Shown here one piece after another: positions 8,489 to 16,279 of a DNA stretch of 32,698 nucleotides (position 1 is the stretch's first letter; each line of letters starts with the position of its first letter). The notes under the pieces were generated by a model. The model ran no database searches. It was not told where the DNA came from and worked only from the letters and a program-made list of their open reading frames with translations. The translations under genes and the position numbers were made by a program. Source of the DNA: Candidatus Poribacteria bacterium (GTDB lineage Bacteria > Poribacteria > WGA-4E > B28-G17); assembly GCA_021162805.1 (NCBI GenBank), contig JAGGXZ010000181.1, positions 1-32,698 of the forward strand, written 5' to 3'.

Positions 8489-9685
8489 TCATCTCCTTAC
8501 GTTTTCGATGATTTTTCTCACCGCCCTTATGACATCATCCACATCTTTGTCGGTTAACTTAGGCGAAAGAGGCAGGGAGAGAACGCGATCGGAGACATAT
8601 TCGGCCTTGGGAAAATCTCCTCGCTTATAGCCGAAGTTCCTGCGGTAGAAAGAGTGAAGATGCAGGGCGATGAAGTGTATCCCCGACCCTATATTCTCAG
8701 CTTTCAACATCTCGACAAATCTATTTCTGTCCACCCTCAACGCGTCGATGTCAAGTAAGATGGTGTAGAGATGACGAGCATGTCTGATCCCTTCCTCTTC
8801 AGCGGGAGTTATGATCTGGGATATATCGGCGAAGGCTTGGTTATATCTCATCCAGTATCTCTCACGGATTTTAAGGTTCTCCTCGACCCTCGCCAGCTGA
8901 TGTATTCCGAGGGATGCCTGTATGTCGGTCATGTTGAACTTATATCCCGGATAAAGCGTGTCATAGGGTTGAAATCCGGCCTCTGTGTATCGCTTCCACG
9001 CGTCCTTGCTTATGCCATGCAGGCTTTTAATTCTGATCTCCTCAGCCCAATCATCCCTGTCGGTTGTCACCATTCCGCCTTCACCCGTAACGACGTTCTT
9101 GGTCACGTAAAAGCTGAAAGCCGTGATATCGCCTATAGAACCGATCTTTCCATCCCGATACCACGCCTCGATAGCGTGGGCTGCATCTTCTACGACGTAG
9201 AGGTTATATCTGCGGGCTATCTCCAGGATATCGTCCATCCTGCAGGGTCTGCCTGCGAAATGAACGGGAATCACCGCCTTTGTCCTGGGAGTTATCCTCC
9301 GTTCGATCTCTTCCGGGTCTATGTTCATGGAAGGCAGCTCTATATCGGCGAAGACGGGCTTGGCACCTCTGCGGACGATCACATTGGCTGTGGCACAAAA
9401 GGTAATCGGGGTGGTGATCACCTCATCCCCTGGGCCTATTCCCAGAACGTCTAGAGCTAACTCCAATCCGGCCGTGCACGAGTTTAACGCCACAGCATTA
9501 CGCGCCCTGACGTATTGTGCGAACATCCGCTCGAACCTGCGGGTTTTAGGCCCGGTGCCTATCCATCCTGATCTGAGTGTTTTAACAACCTCGTCTATCT
9601 CATCCTGCAATATCTGGGGACTCCCGAAGACAAGAAAGGTGTCTCTGACAGGTTTACCCCCTTCAATCGCCAGTTTTTCCCTCAT
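8489..9685 (-). CDS. DegT/DnrJ/EryC1/StrS family PLP-dependent sugar aminotransferase
   Basis: A 398-residue sugar aminotransferase. Motifs: LAIEGGKPVR at the N-terminus, SGWIGTGPKT (39-48), the NSCTAGLELAL cofactor loop (68-78), VEDAAHA with Asp167, and the PLP lysine Lys196 in FYVTKNVVTGEGG. I start it at the ATG 9685 and not the in-frame ATG at 9709: 9685 has GGAGAAGAGG just upstream and lies 13 bases after the preceding stop, whereas 9709 would overlap the preceding gene. It sits between a TIM-barrel sugar enzyme and an O-antigen ligase-like protein, so its product probably goes into surface glycan. It shares motif order with the enzyme at 889-2058. Confidence 0.9.
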   Translation of the reverse strand: MREKLAIEGGKPVRDTFLVFGSPQILQDEIDEVVKTLRSGWIGTGPKTRRFERMFAQYVRARNAVALNSCTAGLELALDVLGIGPGDEVITTPITFCATANVIVRRGAKPVFADIELPSMNIDPEEIERRITPRTKAVIPVHFAGRPCRMDDILEIARRYNLYVVEDAAHAIEAWYRDGKIGSIGDITAFSFYVTKNVVTGEGGMVTTDRDDWAEEIRIKSLHGISKDAWKRYTEAGFQPYDTLYPGYKFNMTDIQASLGIHQLARVEENLKIRERYWMRYNQAFADISQIITPAEEEGIRHARHLYTILLDIDALRVDRNRFVEMLKAENIGSGIHFIALHLHSFYRRNFGYKRGDFPKAEYVSDRVLSLPLSPKLTDKDVDDVIRAVRKIIENVRR

Positions 9686-9698
9686 ATCCTCTTCTCCA

Positions 9699-9980
9699 TC
9701 AGAGCTCATTTATTCCGACGGCCCTTTCGCCGTCCCAGATCATTCTTTCGCCTTTAGCCTCAGTCGGTATCATCAGATATCTTCCATCCTTGAGTGGCAC
9801 GATGAAGAACTCCTCCATTCTATCGTCGGTGATAAGGAGAAGCTTATACTTGTTCTGGGTGAGCTTGCCGGTCTCCGGATCGATATATTCGTATCTCACA
9901 AACCGACCGTTGTCGATGAGCTTTCTCACCTCCACCTTGCCTTTTCTGTTTTTCGTGAGCACCTGTTCCGGATACTTCAT
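9699..9980 (-). CDS. Small 93-residue protein, unknown function
   Basis: A soluble, charged protein with no signal peptide or membrane segment. The sequence alternates strands and turns (VRYEYIDPETGKL, KLLLITDDRMEEFFIVPL, GRYLMIPTEAKGE), suggesting a small beta fold. The ATG at 9980 follows AAGGTGGTGATC. It starts 20 bases after the TIM-barrel gene ends and stops 13 bases before the aminotransferase starts, so it belongs to the same operon. I do not recognise a family. Confidence 0.65.
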   Translation of the reverse strand: MKYPEQVLTKNRKGKVEVRKLIDNGRFVRYEYIDPETGKLTQNKYKLLLITDDRMEEFFIVPLKDGRYLMIPTEAKGERMIWDGERAVGINEL

Positions 9981-10000
9981 AGCGGATCACCACCTTCTTA

Positions 10001-10810
10001 TCATTCTAAAATTTCCCTCATTTTACGCATACCGATTCCCGCTACCTCTTCAGGAAGCATCTGCCAATATTCGGGGTTAAAGAGTTCAAGGGATATGATC
10101 CCGGAGTATCCCATCCTCCTGAGGGATCGGACCACCTCTTTAAGGGGAAGTATTCCGTCACCGGGGAAAACCCTATCGGCATCAGTTTGTTTCTCACGTT
10201 CCGGCGATGACGGGGCGTCGTTGAAATGGAATATGGCGATCTTATCGGCGGGGATGGTTTCTATATCCTTAAAATCACCTCCTCCACGGAAGATGTGGAA
10301 GGTATCCATGACGATCGTTCCATCGGGACAGCCGGCATGCTGTATGATATACCAGGCATGTTGTATTTTGTATATCCCCCTGACGAATCCCAGGAACTCC
10401 ATGGCCGGTTTAACCCCGATCAGTTCTCCCATCTCCAACAGCTCTCCATATCTTCGGGCGGCCTCGTCCATATCATCCACCTCACCTCGGGGCGGAGAAG
10501 CTATGATGAAAGGCGAGCCGACGGCGGCAGCCTGCTCCATACGCCTTTTGGCCTCTTGAAGCGCCTTTTTATACTCCTCCCCCTGCGAATCGATCCACCC
10601 ATGCAGAGCTATAACGGAAGCAACCTTCAATCCGTTTCTCTCCAGTTCCTGGACGACCTTATCCAGAGAACCACCCTTTCTTTCAAACTCTCCCAATTCA
10701 TCGTTCCAAAGTTCTATGGCTTGAAAGCCTACATCAGCGGCGATTTTGATCTTGTCCAAAAGCGGCGCGGGTTTGATCGTGCTAGCATTTATGGCTATCG
10801 TGAGATCCAT
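10001..10810 (-). CDS. Sugar phosphate isomerase/epimerase (xylose isomerase-like TIM barrel)
   Basis: A 269-residue protein of the AP-endonuclease-2/xylose isomerase-like superfamily, which isomerises or epimerises sugars with a divalent metal. The barrel starts DLTIAINASTIKPAPL, with IELWNDE on the second strand. Likely metal ligands are the Glu of AMEFLG, Asp and His of VMDTFHIF, the HFNDA segment and the Glu of SLELFN near the C-terminus. An open frame extends to an ATG at 10885, but the -10 box of a strong promoter lies at 10891-10896, so transcription begins about there. The ATG at 10810, preceded by GAGGAGGGAAG, is the better start. It is the first gene of the envelope-sugar operon. 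Confidence 0.85.
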   Translation of the reverse strand: MDLTIAINASTIKPAPLLDKIKIAADVGFQAIELWNDELGEFERKGGSLDKVVQELERNGLKVASVIALHGWIDSQGEEYKKALQEAKRRMEQAAAVGSPFIIASPPRGEVDDMDEAARRYGELLEMGELIGVKPAMEFLGFVRGIYKIQHAWYIIQHAGCPDGTIVMDTFHIFRGGGDFKDIETIPADKIAIFHFNDAPSSPEREKQTDADRVFPGDGILPLKEVVRSLRRMGYSGIISLELFNPEYWQMLPEEVAGIGMRKMREILE

Positions 10811-10890
10811 TTCTTCCCTCCTCAGAAAGGGAGTGTTCTTCGCCATAGCGGTCCTTCTCCCCTTGTAATTTTCGGCGGGTTTCATCTTGA

Positions 10891-10919
10891 AGTTTACACC
10901 AACCGAGGGTTAAAGTCAA
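10891..10919 (-). promoter_or_regulatory. Promoter of the isomerase-aminotransferase-ligase operon
   Basis: On the minus strand TTGACT (10919-10914) and TAAACT (10896-10891) are separated by exactly 17 bp. The predicted start near 10884 leaves a leader of about 75 bases before the ATG at 10810. Confidence 0.65.
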
Positions 10920-10960
10920 CGCTTAGGACTTTGAGAAGTCCTGCTGAGAGCAGTGCCCCC

Positions 10961-10989
10961 TTGCATTTTGAGAGGATTTATGATAAAAT
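10961..10989 (+). promoter_or_regulatory. Probable promoter of tRNA-Ala
   Basis: TTGCAT (10961-10966) and TAAAAT (10984-10989) are separated by 17 bp, ending 17 bases before the mature tRNA 5' end. The -10 is good, the -35 moderate. Confidence 0.5.
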
Positions 10990-11005
10990 AAAAACGCTTT
11001 CCGGT

Positions 11006-11081
<76 letters not shown>

Positions 11082-11149
11082 TCTTCCTTCCACGATGTCT
11101 CTCCCACTTCAGATATGATATAACTTGGAAAATCCACAGAGTGACGAAG

Positions 11150-13096
11150 TTAAGCGTAATAGAAATCATAGGTGGGTTTTTGGATTATCACGCTGACAAG
11201 GCTCCACGCTCCTCCCATACAGTATTCCCCCAGGACAACACCTATGAGGAAAGGGAGAGCTCTTCTATACGCGCTGATGCCACCATATTTGAGAACGATC
11301 CATTTCAGCACTGAACTTATAAGCAGACAGGACCAAATGTAATCCACTCCGAAGTTCATCGAAAGGGCATATCCGGCGGGGTGGAACGGCCACCAGAGGA
11401 ATCTCGTGCGCATGAACATCAGGAAGAAAGTAAAGGTCATCCCTACCCCCATGAACGAGACAGCGGGGGTGTTGGTACCGCGGGAATAGGTAAGCCAATT
11501 TTCAAGCCTCCTGAACACCCCGGAATCATGCCCTATCGGTATCAGATCCAATCCCACCCTGAAGGAGATGTGCAGCAAGGCCCAAAAAGCGGAGAGGCTC
11601 CCCAGAGCTATCGCCAAAACCATCGCCAGGGGCAGCCCTTTCGGGTTCATCCCTGTTACCTCGGCCATCTTGAAGCTCTCGAGCTGATGGGGCATCAGAT
11701 GTCCTCTGTATCCCCTGCCTGAGAAGAACCAAAAGAGCGGGAATATACTCAGATTGTTCGCTCCTATCCTCCTCGTGCCCAGAACATCCACCAGCATATT
11801 GGCCGCGTTCATATTGACCAACTCATGTGTGGGAGGACCCAGCTCGGCCCGCATTTTGGTTATGGCCGTCGAAAACATGAAGAAGATGAGGAAATAGGGG
11901 AATATGATCCAAAGCGACATCCCCGCTCTCAAGCAGAAAAACGTCAGAAAACCCGCTCCTCCCAGTAATCCCAGAGCGGCCAATCTATAGCTGAAGGGCT
12001 CGCTTGAATCATCCACATCGGACGAGCCGAGGAATATTCTCTTGGCCACCCCCGTGAGATGTCTTCTGGCAAGCCATATGGCGACGAAGAAGAGTCCTAT
12101 CCACGCCCCGGTGGACTGCTGATTGAGATACGGGAAGCCGGGGAAGGCCCTCAACCCCATCGCAGCTCCCAAGACCTGCTGAAACTTCCTGAAAAGGTAG
12201 AAGAACCAGACGGAAAAGGCCAGATCGAGCGGCAGAAAGAATCCAAGCCCTACGGCAAAAGGATAGAGCGGCAGAGGCAGGGAACCGATAGCGTTCCACG
12301 GCCTTGTGGTGAAATACCGACCCAGGTTGTGATCGCGATATGTCACAGGTACGCCGGGGATAGCGGGAAAGAGGAAGTGGAAGCCGTTGATCAGATCTAT
12401 CCCCGCCCCCAGGGCGAAGCCGATCCAGAGCAATCTGTTGCGGAAGAACTCGGCTCTACCTCCTTCATTTGTGATAGCAAGCGGTATCTGGATTATCGGG
12501 TAGCTCAGTTTCTCGTTATGCGTCCACTGCTTCCTCAGCAACACGTTTATACATATCATCATGAATCCCAAAACGGTGAAGAAGATCGTCCACCAGATGA
12601 TAGGCTGGAGAAATACCTCGATATGTTTTTGGGTATAGAAGGTCGATTCGCCGAGGTAAAACGGTCTGAGCACCTCCTTATCCTGGACGGTCAGCCAGGG
12701 AGGTAAGTATCTGTGGAAGAGGGTTGCCCATTCGTTTTCAGGCGTGGCGAACCAGAAGGCCCAGCCCATAACAGGGATGAGTATCTGGTATGAATCCCGA
12801 CTGGCCACCCCTCCGGCCAACGTCAGCATGGCGTAGACGGTGATCAGCTCCGCCTGGCTTAAAGTCGCTCTGGGTGAGATACGTCTCAGGATGAAGTTCA
12901 ATCCCACCAGGAAAAGCAGGTTTAAAACCACATGCCACATGAGCGATAGGCAGGTGGAATGACCGGAGTTCCATACCCCCTCGACCCACATGATCCAGTA
13001 TGCGTTTGGGGGTATGAGCAGGGCGCCGAGCAGGACGGCCCTGAATGTGACCCTGTTTCGATCCTCAAATCGGGCTTTCTTTCCCCTCGGTCTCAC
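11150..13096 (-). CDS. DUF6785-type polytopic membrane protein (paralogue 1)
   Basis: A 648-residue protein with roughly 14 hydrophobic segments. It is clearly paralogous to the protein at 29761-31731: both have ATPENE followed by LFHxYxPxW (from residue 117), a KLSYPIIQIPL/KLTFPLVQLPF segment, YFTxxPWxAxG, a DDSxEPxxYR loop and an MPxQLE(S/G)F motif. From memory this is the DUF6785/DUF6784 family, common in Poribacteria and some archaea, with no established function. The topology recalls oligopeptide-type transporters, which is inference. The start is GTG 13096 after GAGAGGGG. It converges on the tRNA gene with only 68 bases between and no visible terminator. Confidence 0.8.
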   Translation of the reverse strand: MRPRGKKARFEDRNRVTFRAVLLGALLIPPNAYWIMWVEGVWNSGHSTCLSLMWHVVLNLLFLVGLNFILRRISPRATLSQAELITVYAMLTLAGGVASRDSYQILIPVMGWAFWFATPENEWATLFHRYLPPWLTVQDKEVLRPFYLGESTFYTQKHIEVFLQPIIWWTIFFTVLGFMMICINVLLRKQWTHNEKLSYPIIQIPLAITNEGGRAEFFRNRLLWIGFALGAGIDLINGFHFLFPAIPGVPVTYRDHNLGRYFTTRPWNAIGSLPLPLYPFAVGLGFFLPLDLAFSVWFFYLFRKFQQVLGAAMGLRAFPGFPYLNQQSTGAWIGLFFVAIWLARRHLTGVAKRIFLGSSDVDDSSEPFSYRLAALGLLGGAGFLTFFCLRAGMSLWIIFPYFLIFFMFSTAITKMRAELGPPTHELVNMNAANMLVDVLGTRRIGANNLSIFPLFWFFSGRGYRGHLMPHQLESFKMAEVTGMNPKGLPLAMVLAIALGSLSAFWALLHISFRVGLDLIPIGHDSGVFRRLENWLTYSRGTNTPAVSFMGVGMTFTFFLMFMRTRFLWWPFHPAGYALSMNFGVDYIWSCLLISSVLKWIVLKYGGISAYRRALPFLIGVVLGEYCMGGAWSLVSVIIQKPTYDFYYA

Positions 13097-13124
13097 TTTC
13101 CCCTCTCTGTTCTCCGAAGCGGCG

Positions 13125-13223
13125 TTACCAGGTTCCGCGCCCTGAGTTTCTCACAGCCTCCACTTCATCGTAATCCCCGAAATCCGGAGAGTCATCCACT
13201 TCCAGCTCTTGAGCTACTTGAGA
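13125..13223 (-). pseudogene. Possible 3' remnant of a gene, or short peptide
   Basis: A 32-codon open stretch between in-frame stops (TAA 13226-13224 and TAA 13127-13125) encodes an acidic, protein-like tail including VDDSPDFGDYDEVEAVR. A GTG at 13199 could start 24 codons but has only a weak ribosome site. It may be a gene tail left in the 189-base gap between the DUF4926 gene and the DUF6785 gene. Nothing else is seen in that gap. Confidence 0.2.
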
Positions 13224-13285
13224 TTAAGCCAGCTGATAATTTGCATTTACCCTTAGGTTCTCGATATGTCACAGGGAAAAGCGAT

Positions 13286-13528
13286 CTAAAGCGAAACGGG
13301 AATCTGTTCGAGGGAGCGAACATGGGCGATCTCACGGCGACCAATGGGGCGAACCTGCGAGACGTGTAGTGAGATAACAGCGATGGTTTCCCCATCCATC
13401 GTCATAAACTCTACTTCATAGCCGGTGCCGCCACGATGGACCAGAACAACTGTGCCGACATCGCCGGCCATCAGTCCATACTCTGGCAAATCTGTTGTCA
13501 AAACCACGGTATCCAGCTCTCGAATCAT
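13286..13528 (-). CDS. DUF4926 family protein
   Basis: An 80-residue protein matching the DUF4926 pattern as I remember it: IRELDTVVLTTDLPEYGLMAGDVGTVV, then YEVEFMTMDGETIAV and VSQVRPI. This is a small SH3-like beta barrel of unknown function. The ATG at 13528 has a strong AGGAGG site. The gene follows the DUF6883 gene by 33 bases on the same strand. These two families are, to my recollection, often neighbours, and a partner or toxin/antidote relationship has been suspected but not to my knowledge shown. Last gene of a three-gene cassette. Confidence 0.8.
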   Translation of the reverse strand: MIRELDTVVLTTDLPEYGLMAGDVGTVVLVHRGGTGYEVEFMTMDGETIAVISLHVSQVRPIGRREIAHVRSLEQIPVSL

Positions 13529-13561
13529 AAGTTTTCCTCCTACAAGGTTTTTGCGTTATCC

Positions 13562-13897
13562 TCATTTGAGAGGGTAAGCAGTCACTAAGCGTGGAATCGT
13601 TTCATTATGTTCTATAAACCACACAACCCGCACGTTCACCGACCTTCCACTAGGAGTAGAAAGGGGACCATCCACCACATAGCGCGTGCCAAAAGGCGTT
13701 CGTTCAGTCTTCACTACTTCGTTCTCGGCAGCGTGGCGGAGCAATGCATTCACCAGCATTTCCCATTCCTCCGCGGAGAAACCATAATTCATAAAAAAGG
13801 CCGCCTTATGGTGCCCGTCACGGTGTGTAGTTGAAAGCAGATAACCGGTTACTTTCCCTTTTGGAATCCGAGCTTCCCCATGGTTTGGTAATTTCAT
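13562..13897 (-). CDS. DUF6883 family protein
   Basis: A 111-residue protein with features I associate with DUF6883: N-terminal IPKGKVTGYLLSTTHRDGHHKAAFF, central FSAEEWEMLVNALLRHA, then TPFGTRYVVDGPLSTPSGR and the ending VRVVWFIEHNETIPRLVTAYPL. The HxDGHHKA segment and the beta-hairpin WFIE...RLVTAYP look like a compact alpha+beta domain of the kind seen at toxin C-termini. Catalysis is unproven. The ATG at 13897 lies 12 bases after the 38-codon upstream frame, with GAGGG as ribosome site. It shares the promoter at 14056-14084 with its neighbours. Confidence 0.8.
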   Translation of the reverse strand: MKLPNHGEARIPKGKVTGYLLSTTHRDGHHKAAFFMNYGFSAEEWEMLVNALLRHAAENEVVKTERTPFGTRYVVDGPLSTPSGRSVNVRVVWFIEHNETIPRLVTAYPLK

Positions 13898-13909
13898 TGC
13901 TTACCCTCA

Positions 13910-14026
13910 TTAATCTGGCCTCCACCATCGCTCAATACACCGCCAACTGCTTCTCTCTTGGAGTTCAATCTCTATACATTTACCAATGAGTATGAGAGAA
14001 AACACGAGGATCAATACGATCCCCAT
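13910..14026 (-). CDS. Possible 38-residue membrane or lipid-anchored peptide
   Basis: A short open frame, ATG 14026 to TAA 13910, begins with a hydrophobic run (MGIVLILVFSLILIGKC) and continues with a polar tail, IEIELQERSSWRCIERWWRPD in composition. The run ending IGKC resembles a transmembrane segment or a weak lipobox. Support for its being real: a consensus promoter starts transcription about 23 bases upstream, and the stop lies 12 bases before the DUF6883 gene. Against it: no clear ribosome-binding site, only 38 codons, and no family recognised. It would be the first gene of the DUF6883/DUF4926 cassette. Confidence 0.45.
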   Translation of the reverse strand: MGIVLILVFSLILIGKCIEIELQERSSWRCIERWWRPD

Positions 14027-14055
14027 GGTATAAACGACATATCCAGAACGCCCTT

Positions 14056-14084
14056 ATTTTACCACCTCAGGTGAGCTTTTTCAA
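14056..14084 (-). promoter_or_regulatory. Promoter of the small-peptide/DUF6883/DUF4926 cassette
   Basis: On the minus strand TTGAAA (14084-14079) and TAAAAT (14061-14056) are separated by exactly 17 bp; each box is one base off consensus. It is divergent from the promoter at 14108-14136, with 23 bases between the two -35 boxes. Confidence 0.65.
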
Positions 14085-14107
14085 GCCAGTTTCCCTTTGC
14101 CCTAAGC

Positions 14108-14136
14108 TTGACTTTCAGGTCGGCGGGGCTTATAAT
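14108..14136 (+). promoter_or_regulatory. Strong sigma-70 promoter of the class III aminotransferase
   Basis: TTGACT (14108-14113), 17-bp spacer, perfect TATAAT (14131-14136). Transcription should start near 14143, which rules out an upstream TTG start at 14136 and supports the ATG at 14172. Confidence 0.75.
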
Positions 14137-14171
14137 TGCCGTGTAAACTTAATCCATATCAGGGTGAAAGG

Positions 14172-15539
14172 ATGGAGCGTGACTACAATCTGGTTGATCT
14201 CTACATGAACGCCTTTCCGAACTCCAGGGATCTCTACCGACGAGCGTTGAAGATCTTCCCAAGCGGTGTGACGCATGACTCAAGATTCCTCAAACCCTAT
14301 CCGATATATGTGACCCATGCCGCCGGATCGAAAAAATGGGATGAGGACGGCAATGAATATATAGACTATTGGGCCGGACACGGAGCACTGCTTTTGGGGC
14401 ACTGCCACCCTGCCATGGTTCAGGCGGTCTCCGATCAGCTTCGCAGGGGCACGCATCTCGGAGCGTGTCACAGGCTCGAGATAGAGTGGGGCGAGCTGGT
14501 GATGCAGATCATCCCCTCAGCCGAAAGGGTGAGGTTCACCTCCTCCGGAACCGAGGCGACCATGATGACGTTGAGATTGGCGAGAACGTATACCGGCAAA
14601 AACAAGGTGATCAAATTCGCCGGTCATTTCCACGGCTGGAACGATCCGTTGATCATCGGGGCCAATCCTCCATATGAGGCTCCACCTCCAGGGATACCGA
14701 AGGGATTTCTGGAGAATACGATCGTATGTCCGCCTAACGATATCGAAGCCGTCGAAAGGGTGCTTTCGGAGGATAGGGATGTGGCCTGTGTCATCCTCGA
14801 ACCGACAGGAGCCTCTTTCGGCGTGATACCGACGAGCGGGGATTTCCTCAAGGCGCTGCGCGATCTAACGCGGAGACACGGCGTCCTGCTGATATTCGAT
14901 GAGGTGATCACGGGATTCAGGATCTCGCCCGGCGGCGCGCAGGAGTATTACGGTGTGCTTCCGGATCTGACCGCCCTCGCCAAGATACTGGCAGGCGGAT
15001 TGCCCGGCGGCGCCGTGTGCGGAAGAAGGGAGATCATGGAGCTATTGGAGATAAAGGACGATGAAGAGTGGAAGCTCAAAAGGAAGATGTATCATCCCGG
15101 CACCTATAACGCCAATCCCCTCTCCGCCTCTGCAGGCATCGCCACCTTGAAGATCGTCAAGACGGGAGAGCCATGTCAGAGGGCGAACGAACTGGCGGCA
15201 AAGCTCAGAAAGGGGATGAACGAGGTGATAGACTCACACGGGCTCAGAAATTGGTGTGTCTACGGGGAGTTCTCCGGTTTCAAGTACCTGCTGAACCATG
15301 ACTGCGATCTACGTGGCAGATGTGATTACGGAGCGTGTAAGCTGGATTACCGTAAGCTTAAAGGCGCTAATCCCCCTGAACTGAGCCATGCCCTGAGATG
15401 CGCCATGCTGCTCAACGGCGTCGATGCCCCCGCCGTCGGCGGGATGACCACGGCGGCCCATACCGAGGAGGATATCGAGAAAACCTGCGAGGCTTTCGAT
15501 AGATCGATCGATATGCTTAAAAGGAGTGGTTTGATCTGA
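14172..15539 (+). CDS. Class III aminotransferase, glutamate-1-semialdehyde aminomutase-like
   Basis: A 455-residue PLP enzyme. Motifs: FTSSGTEATMMTLRLA (122-137, phosphate loop), GHFHGWND (151-158), IFDEVITGFR (241-250, Asp243 holding the PLP nitrogen) and LAKILAGGLPGGA with Schiff-base Lys271. The core resembles HemL and amino-acid aminomutases, but a C-terminal segment with Cys378, Cys384 and Cys389 (C-x5-C-x4-C) is not a HemL feature, and no haem genes are near. I would therefore not call it hemL. The ATG follows AGGGTGAAAGG and lies about 30 bases after the predicted transcription start. Substrate unknown; an amino-acid or amino-sugar aminotransferase is equally possible. Confidence 0.85.
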   Translation: MERDYNLVDLYMNAFPNSRDLYRRALKIFPSGVTHDSRFLKPYPIYVTHAAGSKKWDEDGNEYIDYWAGHGALLLGHCHPAMVQAVSDQLRRGTHLGACHRLEIEWGELVMQIIPSAERVRFTSSGTEATMMTLRLARTYTGKNKVIKFAGHFHGWNDPLIIGANPPYEAPPPGIPKGFLENTIVCPPNDIEAVERVLSEDRDVACVILEPTGASFGVIPTSGDFLKALRDLTRRHGVLLIFDEVITGFRISPGGAQEYYGVLPDLTALAKILAGGLPGGAVCGRREIMELLEIKDDEEWKLKRKMYHPGTYNANPLSASAGIATLKIVKTGEPCQRANELAAKLRKGMNEVIDSHGLRNWCVYGEFSGFKYLLNHDCDLRGRCDYGACKLDYRKLKGANPPELSHALRCAMLLNGVDAPAVGGMTTAAHTEEDIEKTCEAFDRSIDMLKRSGLI

Positions 15540-15564
15540 TGGATGGCCTTGATGCCCACAGCTG

Positions 15565-15634
15565 AAGGAACGAGGAACAAGGAGCAAGGAACAGGGTTTT
15601 TATCCCCTCGTTCCTAGTTCCTTTCTCCTCGCTC
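15565..15634. repeat. GGAACGAGGAAC inverted-repeat unit without AACGTT array
   Basis: AAGGAACGAGGAAC (15565-15578) and related AAGGAGCAAGGAAC face CCTCGTTCCTAGTTCC (15607-15622) across a short T-rich centre. This is the same flank sequence seen around the AACGTT arrays, here without an array, and it runs directly into the 52-bp repeat. Confidence 0.7.
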
Positions 15635-15677
15635 CTCCTCATGGATAACCGCTACACTCAAGGGAAATAAGAGCGAT
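15626..15677 (-). repeat. 52-bp dispersed repeat, minus-strand copy
   Basis: Reverse complement identical over all 52 bases to 6800-6851. It ends 33 bases before the nitroreductase ATG, so it could affect that gene's upstream region. Confidence 0.9.
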
Positions 15678-15710
15678 CCAAGAAATTGAGAGAATATGGA
15701 GGTGAATGAG

Positions 15711-16214
15711 ATGGAACTTATGGAGGTGATCAAGAAGAGGAGAAGCATCAGGAAGTATAAACCGGACCCGGTTCCGGAGGAGGACATAAAATACGTGCTC
15801 GAGGCGGCGAGACTCGCTCCATCGTGGGCCAATACACAGTGTTGGCATTTCATCGTCGTCACCGACGAGGAGCTCAAGAGGAAGGTCGCTGAGGCGGGGA
15901 ACGAATGGATAGCCCGTGCCCCCGTCATAATAGTCGCATGTGCCGATCCGTCCAAGCCAGGAACTAAGGGAGATCAGTCCTATTATCTCGTGGATATAGG
16001 AATAGCGATGGAACATCTGGTCCTGGCGGCGACCGAGAGAGGATTGGGCACCTGCTGGATAGGGTGGTTCGACGAGGAAAAGGTGAAGAAAGCCCTCAAC
16101 GTGCCGGATAACATCCGCGTCGTTGCGAGCACGCCCCTGGGATATCCGGATGAGTCCCCTTCGCCCAGGCCGAGAAAAAGCCTGGAGGAGATCGTAAGCT
16201 ATAACGGATATTGA
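15711..16214 (+). CDS. Nitroreductase family FMN protein
   Basis: A 167-residue nitroreductase-fold protein, which reduces nitro groups, quinones or similar acceptors with NAD(P)H and FMN. The N-terminal KKRRSIRKYKPDPVP (8-22) holds the FMN-phosphate arginines, followed by LAPSWANTQCW (35-45) and GLGTCWIGWF (111-120). The length is short but normal for the compact single-domain branch. I start it at ATG 15711 because GGAGGTGA (15698-15705) sits 5 bases upstream; the in-frame ATG at 15696 would place that site inside the gene. It is followed 4 bases after the stop by a palindrome. The physiological substrate is unknown. Confidence 0.88.
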   Translation: MELMEVIKKRRSIRKYKPDPVPEEDIKYVLEAARLAPSWANTQCWHFIVVTDEELKRKVAEAGNEWIARAPVIIVACADPSKPGTKGDQSYYLVDIGIAMEHLVLAATERGLGTCWIGWFDEEKVKKALNVPDNIRVVASTPLGYPDESPSPRPRKSLEEIVSYNGY

Positions 16215-16218
16215 AAGG

Positions 16219-16234
16219 GCGCAAGGCCTTGCGC
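16219..16234. repeat. 16-bp perfect palindrome after the nitroreductase gene
   Basis: GCGCAAGGCCTTGCGC is self-complementary and could form a 6-bp stem with a GGCC loop. No T-run follows, so it is a poor terminator and more like a short palindromic repeat unit. Confidence 0.6.
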
Positions 16235-16279
16235 ACTCAAGATGAACCATCCCGGTAACAGGGAGGAGAATCGCAGATT

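Noticed and set aside
9321-10559. 412-codon plus-strand frame opposite the aminotransferase, 93-residue and isomerase genes
   Set aside because: It is the antisense shadow of three well-supported genes and has low-complexity Ser/Pro/Leu composition.
10811-10885. Upstream extension of the isomerase gene to the ATG at 10885
   Set aside because: It starts at about the predicted transcription start, and the ATG at 10810 has a far better ribosome site and the natural first barrel strand.
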